Assembly: GCA_023897205.1 (NCBI GenBank)
Contig: JAHWDD010000001.1
Span: 4,340,001-4,404,000 of the forward strand
From: Exophiala sp. HKRS030
Lineage: Eukaryota; Ascomycota; Eurotiomycetes; Chaetothyriales; Herpotrichiellaceae
DNA: 64,000 nucleotides
Reading direction: 5' to 3'
In this document: positions 11,139-20,007 of the stretch, piece after piece
Position numbering within the stretch: position 1 is the first letter of the stretch
Layout: every line of letters starts with the position of its first letter
Position numbers and translations under genes: made by a program
Notes under the pieces: model-generated
The model's database searches: none
The model's input: the letters and a program-made list of their open reading frames with translations, nothing else
Told to the model about the DNA's origin: nothing

Positions 11139-12082
11139 GACGAGGAAGTCCAGGAGCGGAAAACAACATACAACATTGGGATTATTTCAAAGTCAGCGGG
11201 GTGGCAGTTATACATGAAGAGGCTAAGCGAAGCTGTGGTGGCCATTATTGCTAAGGTCGCATTTTGCTACACCTTATCGTGTGGGCACTACTCCGTACAG
11301 CAGGGATATCAGAGCATTTTTCGGCATGGGGGAAGTTGTCACGTTCGCAACATGACGGCAGAGGCTTCTTAGTGGACCTCCCAACCCCAGGCTTATCAGT
11401 AGTGGCGAGCAGAAAAGTAATGTATATCCGTAGTCAGAGTAAGCGAAATCCCGTGGCTGCTTTGCCCCAGCTTCAGGGCATTGGCCGACACGAGGAATCG
11501 GTATCTACGGCAATCCTGGTCGTCTGTAGTTCCCGCAAAGGTACCTAGTACTGTACCAAGTCAAATGGAGTCCGGAGTACTTATTACGCGTACACATGTT
11601 CCTCATCTCCCTGTGCACCCGTAGTGCGAAGACAATCTGATGCGATAACCACAGTCTGGTCCGGGAGATCGGATCCTAACCAAGCATCGGGCCCCAGTTG
11701 CTTGACCTTGGTGCTTATTAGGTGCCTAACGGTGATTGGAAACACGCCCATTTCCGCGGCCGATAGCGCTAAGTCTGCCCCTAGAGACACACGTTCCAGG
11801 CTCTGATAAGCAGGTTTTGGGGCGATCGTTTCTCCCACTTCCCCCCACGCGTCTAGCTTCCCTATCCGGCTTAGTGTCTCTGGTCCATGCCATTCTCCCC
11901 CCTTCACTATGCCTTCACACCCTTTCCGTCCATCATTCTTCCTCTTTCCTTCTTCATCCTCAATCAGACTATTAGTCGTGTTCGTCCTCCAAAGGATAAT
12001 CCATCCCTTAGCCCCATTGCCACCTTCAAGCCTTGCTCTGCCACGTTGGCATTACTGACCCAAAACCCTTGTCCATACGCGA
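11139..12082. promoter_or_regulatory. Divergent promoter, MFS transporter / amine oxidase
   Basis: 0.94 kb between start codons of divergent genes. A CT-rich tract on the plus strand (about 11885-11965) lies shortly upstream of the amine oxidase start, as expected for a fungal core promoter or leader. One exact copy of the motif TACTCCGTA lies at 11289-11297, and AGGTACCTA at 11539-11547. Confidence 0.5.
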
Positions 12083-13894
12083 ATGTCGACTTGCCAACTC
12101 AGAATGGCACAGCATTTCCATATCGGCCACCTTTCGGCCCACAAACCCAAGGAGACATCTAGTCCTTCGACCATCCTGCAACTCGCTACCCGGCTGCTGC
12201 CTGCGCCTGGGCATGCCGGCCTCAAAGAGTTGGAGGGTGGTCGAAACCCGAAAGAACCTGTGGCTCCATTGCTGCAGGATAGTGTTGTGAGTGAAGAGAA
12301 GTGGGAGGCAAACCATCCACCACCGGATGGGCTCCCCAAGCAAAAGAAAGTCATCGTAGTCGGTGCCGGTATATCTGGCCTTCGTGCTGCATCCGTCTTG
12401 AGAGCTCATGGTATCCAAGTCGTTGTGCTCGAGGCCCGCCCTGATCGCATCGGCGGACGTATCTATACGAGCAGGAAATCAGGACATACCCCAAGAGACA
12501 TTGGTAATTATTGCCTCGAGCAATACTGACAATCGCCGTAGGCGTTTGACATGATGTCGTTAAGAGCGCTCATTGTTTACCCACGACCATTGCGGATTGT
12601 TTTCCGTGTCGCTGGCCTTTTACTCACACTGCTTATAGGTGCCGCCTGGATGCACGAAACTGCAAACAACAAGCTGGTTCGTCTCATAGGCCAGCTCAAC
12701 ATTGAGCATTACTATGACGACGGAACGCCTTTGTACCTCACCAAAGATGGACGTCTCGGCTCTCAATTCAAAGCCAAAAAGGTGGCCGACGAATTTGCCG
12801 ACTATTGTACCTGGTACTATGAGGAGAACCCTGACGCTGCTGACAAACCTGCCCTCGACTTCATCAAAGAATGGCTTGAGAATCATCCCTTGGTGACCGA
12901 GGACGAACGTCTCTGGGCTCCGCAAGCTGCTCGTGAAGTCGAGGCTTGGATTGGGACCAGTCTCGAACAGGCCTCTTCGAAACACCTTGCCTATTTCGCA
13001 ACTGAAAGAAACCTCTACATGAAAGGAGGGTACGATAGAATTATTGACTGGGCTGCTACCAGTCTCCGTGATTCCGACATTATCCGACTCGGTCACAAAG
13101 TCACCAAGATCGATTGGACTGACAACGAAAACGAAGATTGTAAAGTGCATGTCACCACTCCTGACGGCAAATCCTCGACGTTTGTTGCCGATGCCGTCGT
13201 CTGTACGCTCCCTCTGGGCGTACTCAAGAATAATTTGGTTGAACTTAATCCTCCAATGCCTCAGAATCTTTCATCCGGCCTCGACAAACTTGGATATGGA
13301 GCTCTTGGAAAGATCTTCGTCGAATTCGAGTCGGTCTTCTGGCCCAAGGACAACGATCAATTCATTTACTATCCTGAGCCGAACGAAGAAGTGGATGAAA
13401 ATTCCATTCTTTCCTACATGACCGTCACCAGCAACAACTGGATTATGGGCGGTAGCAAAGAACTGTCCGTTCAAATCGTCGAGCCGCTCACTCAACGCAT
13501 CGAAGCTATGACTTCCGAGGCAGAGGTTTACGCATTTTTCGAACCACTTTTCAAACTACTTCGTACCGAACCTTACAAGAAGCTTCCTCCAGTCGTGAGT
13601 CTGGAAACGACACACTGGACTCAGGATCCTTTTGCCGGGTTTGGTACCTATACAGCAGACAAGACGGGTGATGACCCCGAAGTTTGGTTCAGTGCAATGG
13701 ATAGCAACAAGGGCAGCAAGCTGCAATTCGCCGGAGAACATTGCGCGCGGACTGGAAATGGATGTGTGCATGGTGCATTTGCTACTGGCGAAACTGCGGC
13801 CGTCAACCTTTTGGCTTCTTTTGGAATCCCCCACAACGGTGGAGATCTTTTCAGTAGAAGACCGTCAAGGAAGACAACACCACCTAGACATTGA
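12083..13894 (+). CDS. Flavin-containing amine oxidase (polyamine oxidase-like)
   Basis: Exons 12083-12503 and 12639-13894 (intron 135 bp), 558 residues. The dinucleotide-binding motif [14 protein letters not shown] is near residue 90, followed by [15 protein letters not shown]. The junction gives [10 protein letters not shown], a conserved block in this family, which supports the long intron. The C-terminal FAD-contacting block is [19 protein letters not shown]. The family oxidises polyamines or other amines with FAD, releasing hydrogen peroxide, an aldehyde and a shorter amine. The upstream sequence before the Rossmann motif (about 85 residues) is longer than in many family members and lacks an obvious signal peptide. 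The start is the first ATG after an in-frame stop at 12056-12058; M8 at 12104 is an alternative. Confidence 0.85.
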
Positions 13895-14290
13895 TCGACT
13901 TACAGGCACTGGAAGGCTTCCTTTGTCTGCCAGTTGAGAATGTCTGGGGAGGTAGCACTTTCTTGAGTTGGCTGATGGCTGACCTTGAAGTGTTGGGCTG
14001 AAATATGTCGGGCACAGATTGTTATTCTTGCTTTTTGTCTTTGGTCTTGTTTCTGTTTGACTTACACTCGTTAAGATTTGAATTGTTCGTTTGGTCATCA
14101 GACAGATAGAGTCGTTGAGGCACCAATTGTCTCCGATCTTGTTTGTATACCGTATGCATGTCGTTGCAGACTAGGTCAATTTGCTACCATAGTTTCTAGT
14201 TTTATAGGCAATCATCAATGCAATCTTTTAAAAATCATTCGTGCTCCTTTTGCATTTTCCTAGCTTTCCTACTGAGTTCGGATGGTGAGG
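13895..14290. other. Convergent 3' intergenic region
   Basis: About 0.4 kb between the ends of two converging genes. Rich in T on the plus strand; likely 3' UTRs only. Confidence 0.45.
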
Positions 14291-15457
14291 TCATGTGTTT
14301 TTGAAATCCGAAACTTGGGCCAGAGGCATCAAATGAAAGTCGGCGTCTCGACATCTCTCCTCGACCATCCTCTCGGCCAGGGCGATGTTGGCTTCCGGGA
14401 ACCCTTCGTCGCGCAGACTCTGGTAGTACGCCGCGACCAGGTCCTTGCCGACCTGCCCGAGGTCGTAAACCACTCCCGGGTTGGGTGACGGTCGAATGAC
14501 CCAGACCAATGTCAATGGGGGGTCATCCGGTTCCAAACCAGGTTGGACGTGTGCACTCAAGATCTGTCGAATTTCGTCGTCGTCGTCGTCTCCTTTTCCC
14601 TCGACTTCACCTTTCGGCCGACGTCTGAGCAACACCACCGCCACACCTCCCGTCGACGTGTGGATCTTTGATCGTTCCAGGGCGTAAGAACGAGATGAGG
14701 CGTCGACGCCGTGGTCGGGAGGTTCTGTTTCAAAAAGCGTAAAAGGGACGTGTGTGGTGTGATTCTGTGGGTGGACTCGGGTTCTGCTGTTGCTGTCGAT
14801 CCCAGACCCCGTGGGTATAATATCATTGGGTGCTCGTACGACCAGTGATTTTGCCGGTGGGAATGAGAGAATGGTGGACGCATCGGCCGCAGCTACGGCC
14901 AGGACGAACGTGTGTAAAACTTCCGACATGTCTTGTCGTCTCGAAGAGGGTCGGATGTAGATGTATTGGAGGTAAGGTACGGCGAGTGCAGGAGGTGAAC
15001 CACCGGTGGTCGTGCTCGTCGAATCAAGCCCGTCGGCTCTGGTCGTATAATCGTCACGAACAGGAAGAGGAAGAACACTGAACTGTGCAGCTCCTATGGC
15101 TTTGCCTTCTCTATCGCGTAAACCGACGATGCGATACGGTGCGAGTCCCGTGCGAGTGTTTGCCGCTTGGGCAGCGAGTCGGGCGACTATCAAATCCGAG
15201 TTCTCTCGCTCGGGGCGCTTTGGGAAACTGGAAATGTACAGGTCGTCGTAGAGAGTTGCAAAATCCGTCGACGAGACGAGTTCGATCAACCCCAGGTTGG
15301 GAAGGGCCGTCTGTTGGAGGCGAGAGAGCGGCGTGCGGCACAACGAGTCGACGTCGATCGGGTTGGGTGTGGACGAGAGGTGAGAAGCCAAGGACGGCGA
15401 GAGGTATGGTGTGAAGATTGACGGCGTGCTGGACGGCTCAGGGCCATCTTTGGACAT
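14291..15457 (-). CDS. GNAT-like acetyltransferase-fold protein, function unknown
   Basis: Single exon, 388 residues from the ATG at 15457, which has a strong context (ACCACCATGTCC). An in-frame ATG at 15496 would add 13 residues. The block ELVSSTDFATLYDDLYISSF, then YRIVGLRDREGKAIGAAQF, then VPYLQYIYIRPSSRRQDMSE looks like the beta-strand/acetyl-CoA loop order of a GNAT domain (about residues 55-200), with RPSSRRQ in the position of the usual R/Q-x-x-G/A loop. The Gly of that loop is not clear, so catalytic activity is uncertain. The second half includes a low-complexity acidic stretch (GKGDDDDDE). It resembles uncharacterised fungal proteins. The gene is unusually rich in CG-containing Asp, Arg and Ser codons. 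Confidence 0.55.
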   Translation of the reverse strand: MSKDGPEPSSTPSIFTPYLSPSLASHLSSTPNPIDVDSLCRTPLSRLQQTALPNLGLIELVSSTDFATLYDDLYISSFPKRPERENSDLIVARLAAQAANTRTGLAPYRIVGLRDREGKAIGAAQFSVLPLPVRDDYTTRADGLDSTSTTTGGSPPALAVPYLQYIYIRPSSRRQDMSEVLHTFVLAVAAADASTILSFPPAKSLVVRAPNDIIPTGSGIDSNSRTRVHPQNHTTHVPFTLFETEPPDHGVDASSRSYALERSKIHTSTGGVAVVLLRRRPKGEVEGKGDDDDDEIRQILSAHVQPGLEPDDPPLTLVWVIRPSPNPGVVYDLGQVGKDLVAAYYQSLRDEGFPEANIALAERMVEERCRDADFHLMPLAQVSDFKNT

Positions 15458-16499
15458 GGTGGTTGTAGAGAGGATTTGTCGTTCGGTTTGTATCATTGTA
15501 GCACTCCAAAGTGTAAGAAGCTAGCGTATGTGTAATGGCGTTGTGGTATATAGAATTTTTGCTTGTCTACCGATACATTGCGGTGAGCAGAGTGCTTGTT
15601 TGTCAAATTGGTGAGGGACCTTTTTCCAAGACTATAGTCGTCACTTTAGAAAGTAGTGATGTATCATTTTCAGGAAAGAAAAAGGATAAACGTATGGAGT
15701 ACTACTATTGTGGTCGTCCTCGAGTACCTGATATGTCGACATTTGGAAGCGCGATGATCTAGACCCATGACGGAAGTTTGATGCGGTTGGCGACGCTAAC
15801 TCGTAGTTTAGATTATGGAGTTGGTTATGGAGTACATGAGAAGACAAAAGAATATAAATATAATACTTGGCTACTTCCTTCCGACACCATTTATCGATAC
15901 GACATCAAGTTGTTTTCAGACTTTCAGTTCGGTGAATACTCATTGCTCAACATTCAACACATCATCGTAGGCGTTAATGAGCTGAACGCGACACCTTCCT
16001 GCCTTGCACATACTAAGTATATATTCACCCAAGTGATCCACCCTCGTACTCTACAGTACATATATTTAAACCGGTCAATTTTGTTGCAACAAAGAACAGC
16101 CTTGATGGCCCACTAGTTAGACTCACCACGTCGCAATGCGTCTTTGGCCTAATTGGTTTGGAGGTTGGGCTTATCCTTGGAAACCGGCTGCTTAGTGGGA
16201 TTAAACTGGGAGTCTCAGCGGTTTCCATGACTACTGTAGTATCTCTGGTCATAAAGAGGTATGAAGGTGGTCATAGTCGGGATAAGTAATAGAAGAGCCG
16301 GGGGGTTCGAACGTCCAAACTTTTTGTTCCTCAAAATATATGTTTTTGTTTCTTCTTTCTGAGGACGGGGAGGGCGGTGAGTGAAGGTGGTGAAGACAGA
16401 ACTTGATACGGCAAACTAGATCACGAGGTAGCCTCAAACGGTGGTTCCCTTCCGCTATCTCATCCTTCATTCAGCGGATGAGGATAGCCAGCGACCACT
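15458..16499. other. Intergenic region upstream of the HET relic
   Basis: About 1 kb. It should contain the promoter of the GNAT-like gene. It is AT-richer than its surroundings (about 15780-16100). The 5' end of the HET gene may once have reached into the right part, but I cannot see supportable coding sequence. Confidence 0.4.
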
Positions 16500-17816
16500 A
16501 TTGTCGCGAGGTAGCGTAGAAAAAACGATCGCCGGCTTGTGTGCATGGCCAGGAGGATGCGGATTATGTTGCGCTTAGCTCCTGCTGGGGTGGCTACACC
16601 TACTGCAGGACTCTCGGCTCAAGTGTCTTCAGGGAAGCAGTGGATTTGACGAGAGCCTTGAAAGTTTGATATCTGTGGACCGATGCACTGTGAATCGTCC
16701 AGGACGACAAGAGTGACTGGAAACGAGGAGCAGCAAGACTGTCCGACATATACTACTATAACACCGTTTGTCGATTCGCTGTCACATCCTCCAAATGCCC
16801 TCTAGAAGGATTCTTCCAACCAAAACCGATGACATCTCCGTGCCCGTCCCACATCTACAGTACACCGACCGTAAAGACAATGCTACTTCTCATTCGCCAA
16901 TCGATTTACTCCCTCACCGCAGGAACTCCCTTGTACCACCTAAGGAAGAGCACCACATCGCTTACCAACCCTGGCTAAAAAATCCCGAGATATTCAGTCA
17001 CTGCCAGCTAGCCTATGACAGCGACCGGCTCGCGGCTTTGGCGGGACTCATCACAACAAAACAGATGGACGAATACAAAGGCGTCAGGAACTTGTTCGGA
17101 CTTTGGGAGCGCGACCTACACGTTGAACTTTGCTGGGTGGCCAACATCTTCGCTGGTACTGGTGTTTTCAAGGGCCTCACGTTCCTGCAACATCTTGCTC
17201 TGCCGTCATGGACATGAATGGCTTACGAAGGACCCATCAGCTTCGTTGAGGACCGGCGATCAAAGCGCGACGAACGAAAGGTCCAGGCCCGACCAGTCAG
17301 GGCGTTTGAGCTGCTCGAAACCCCAGTGCCGGACATGATGACGTCTCTTCCTCTGTCGAGTCCGGCGTCGGTGTCGACCTCGCTCCGGCCGGTGCATGCG
17401 ATATCCAACCTGCCGAAAGATTTCTCAAGCCACCAGAACCGCGAAGACTTGGCCGGGGACTCGCCTTTTCGATTCGATCCCAAAACTCGAACGAGCTGAC
17501 CCAAGCACGACCATTTTATGATGAATCGGGTTTCTGTGTTGGAGATATATCGCTCAGTGACCCATCGGAAAGCACAAGTCGGCTCTACTGTGGCCATCTT
17601 TCGGTGCTGCGGGATGTTGACCATAGCAGGCTCAATGAGATGGGTGAGAATGGCGACGCTCCGGTGGCATATCCGGACTACATCTTATCGTACGCTTTGG
17701 TGTTGAGACGGGTTGCAATGGGAGTGGAGGGTAATACGTACCGCCGGGTTGGACTAGTCCAGCTTGATTATCTGTGGTTGAAGGAAGCTCCAAAGACGGT
17801 GGTCAAGCTGGTTTGA
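16500..17816 (+). pseudogene. HET (heterokaryon incompatibility) domain gene, decayed
   Basis: Pieces of a HET protein lie in order but in three frames with stops. From about 16530 the frame gives CVHGQEDADYVALSSCWGG, matching the HET signature YVALSYCWG. It continues to YLWTDAL, then a TGA at 16691-16693 where family members have Cys (DSLCI), and IVQDDKSDWKRGAARLSDIY, all typical HET blocks. Another TGA is at 16667-16669. A second frame (16768-17217) carries DSDRLAALAGL and GLWERDLHVELCW, followed by LALPSWT and a TGA (17215-17217) exactly where the family has a conserved Trp, and then MAYEGPISF in frame. A third frame from about 17485 ends with NTYRRVGLVQLDYLWL and the natural stop at 17814-17816. 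HET proteins trigger cell death on fusion of unlike strains. With three nonsense codons and at least two frame changes it is very unlikely to make protein. Confidence 0.85.
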
Positions 17817-18260
17817 ATTGTTCCCGCTCCCAGGTGATGGTGGTTGGGGTTGAGTTGCCAGCCCTGGAACGGAGGGCTGTTATAGCCCTCATTCTAGTCT
17901 TCAGTGTCGGTACCTGTCCAGGTAACCCTGGTAAACCCAGTCAAAAAGCACTCTACTACTGAATTGATAGGGGTAAGCCGTGCGATGATGAAGTATCATA
18001 TTACGACGATATAATTTGTGATCACGTGTCATGCATATTATATAAGCAAAGCTTTCCTATGTCAGCCAGTGCCCTTGAGCCTCCGATTTGTTCACGTAGA
18101 AAACTCGGGACAGATTGAGGCGCCATTTTCCCATTGTAATTGAGAAGCCTCGGTGCACCGAAAAGCGTGGTCAAAGCAAGGACAGTAATAAGAAACTACT
18201 TTAGAGTGCTAAGAAAGCCGTCGAGGACGATCCGCCATCTGTACTCTCCCTCCTACGCAC
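17817..18260. promoter_or_regulatory. Pyrophosphatase promoter region
   Basis: 444 bp upstream of the pyrophosphatase gene. It holds a CACGTG E-box-type hexamer at 18023-18028 and a TATA-like run (attatataag) at about 18035-18044. In yeast IPP1-type and phosphate genes, CACGTG is the core of sites bound by basic helix-loop-helix factors; whether this copy is used is an inference. Confidence 0.5.
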
Positions 18261-19635
18261 ATGCTTCGATCTTCTGTCGCGAGATTTAAACCTGCTCCCT
18301 TCAGCCGTAACAAGAGCTTGACTTGCATCCAGCAGCGTCTATCGTCATTTCACCGCCAATCGTCACTGCAGCAAACACCCCGCGCCGCCCTGGCTCCCTC
18401 CACGCAGACGCAAAAATCTACTCCCTCTCCTCCTCTCCGTTCCTCCTCCGCCATCATAGCTTCCCAACGTTCTGAAGCGATATCGAGGCATCTTTCGACC
18501 GCTCCGTCTTCTTCTCCCAAACGCACAATGTCGTACAGCAAACAGCCCTCAGAGTTCCAGCCCCGAAAGGTTGGCGCTCTGCACACCGGGGACTTCAGAT
18601 GCTACATTGAGGACAAGACTGGTACTCCTGTCTCACCGTTCCATGACATTCCTCTGTATGCCAACGAGCAGCAAACCGTTCTGAACATGGTTGTCGAGAT
18701 TCCACGATGGTCCAATGCTAAGCTGGAGGTTCGTGCTCTGATTTTTCAAGTTCCGTTCGCCCGCCACGTGGTCACTAACAACTTGATAGATCTCGAAAGA
18801 TGAGTTCCTGTATGCGGCGAAGCCTTCCTACTCTGTCTAGACGCCGATGCTGACCTCCCCGCAGGAATCCTATCAAGCAGGATGTCAAGAAGGGCAAGCT
18901 GCGATTCGTTCGCAACTGCTTTCCTCACAAGGGCTATCTCTGGAACTATGGTGCTTTCCCAAGAGTGGGTGAACATTCGAGAAGGACATATACAGGACAC
19001 TCACAATGTACAGACCTGGGAAGACCCCAATGTCGTCCACCCTGAGACCAAGGCCAAGGGCGACAATGACCCGCTCGATGTTTGCGAGATTGGTGAGCTT
19101 GTTGGCTTCACTGGGCAGATCAAGCAAGTCAAGGTCTTGGGTGTCATGGCACTCTTGGACGAGGAAGAGACTGACTGGAAGATCATTGTCATTGATGTAA
19201 GTGGCATTTCCTACCTCTCACCGCCACTTTCGACTCACTGAATCATAGATCCACGACCCACTGGCTCCCAAGTTGAATGACATTGAAGATGTCGAGCGTC
19301 ACCTGCCTGGCCTTCTCCGGGCCACCAACGAGTGGTTCCGTATCTACAAGATCCCAGACGGAAAGCCGGAGAATCAATTCGCTTTCAGCGGTGAATGCAA
19401 GAACAAGAAGTACGCCGAGGAGATCATCCGTGAGTGTAGCGATGCGTGGGACCGACTCGTCACTGGAAAGCAACAACCAGGAGGCATCAACTTGGCCAAT
19501 GTTACAAATCAAGCCTCTCCAGACCGCGTCGACGCCAGCCAGCTTTCCAGAGTCCCACCTGGACAAGATCTTCCTCCTGCGCCGATCGATGGCAGCGTTG
19601 ACAAGTGGTTCTTCATTTCCGGTGCGGCTGTTTGA
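18261..19635 (+). CDS. IPP1: Inorganic pyrophosphatase (soluble family I)
   Basis: Exons 18261-18728, 18790-18809 (20 nt only), 18865-18964, 19014-19196 and 19249-19635; 385 residues. The enzyme splits pyrophosphate into two phosphates, drawing biosynthetic reactions forward, and needs Mg2+. The signature DNDPLDV with three metal-binding Asp is near residue 213; other family blocks are [32 protein letters not shown] and [13 protein letters not shown]. The family start corresponds to the inner ATG at 18528 (MSYSKQ). Before it, 89 in-frame residues are rich in Arg, Ser and Ala, poor in acids, and end [10 protein letters not shown], which looks like a mitochondrial presequence. Use of both starts would give mitochondrial and cytosolic forms. 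The 20-nt exon encodes ISKDEFL with its neighbours and is confirmed by conserved sequence on both sides. Confidence 0.92.
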
Positions 19636-20007
19636 GCAAGATACTGATCATATCAAACATTGGCTGATTGCGTTCAGGTGCTGGAGCTGTGTCCACAGAT
19701 TACATCAAGTGAGCGGTTTAGGGGGGAGCAACTACACAATTAGACAAAAGTGCACCTATGTAGCTAGAATCGAAAGAGATGTTTCTCGCATCAGACAAAA
19801 TTGGCCTTTTGAACTTCGTCCTGCGGACGGTGATTATGCGAATCCAGTCTTGCTTTCTGATGTGCTTTTTCCCCCCTACATTCATTCGTTGCGAAGAATC
19901 CATCGGGTATTAGCTATACTATGTCCTCAATTTTCTAGAGGCATTTTGTGCGCATCTCCACGTCCTTGATCTCTTCTCGCAGAGGGTCCAGTCTTGTTAT
20001 ATTCTAT
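19636..20007. other. Convergent 3' intergenic region
   Basis: 372 bp between converging gene ends; probable 3' UTRs. Nothing else recognised. Confidence 0.45.

Noticed and set aside
1..13894. Secondary-metabolite cluster around the P450, MFS transporter and amine oxidase
   Set aside because: No backbone enzyme is present, and the genes between them (Nop12, Dep1, Coa3) are housekeeping.
14557..15414. Several open frames antisense or off-frame to the GNAT-like gene
   Set aside because: GC-rich coding sequence often leaves other frames open; only the long minus frame has recognisable structure.
16290..16330. tRNA-like B-box (ggttcgaac)
   Set aside because: No matching A-box or acceptor stem can be folded around it.
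16500..17816. HET gene as a functional multi-exon gene
   Set aside because: No introns remove the TGA codons at 16667, 16691 and 17215, since conserved HET residues flank each one directly.
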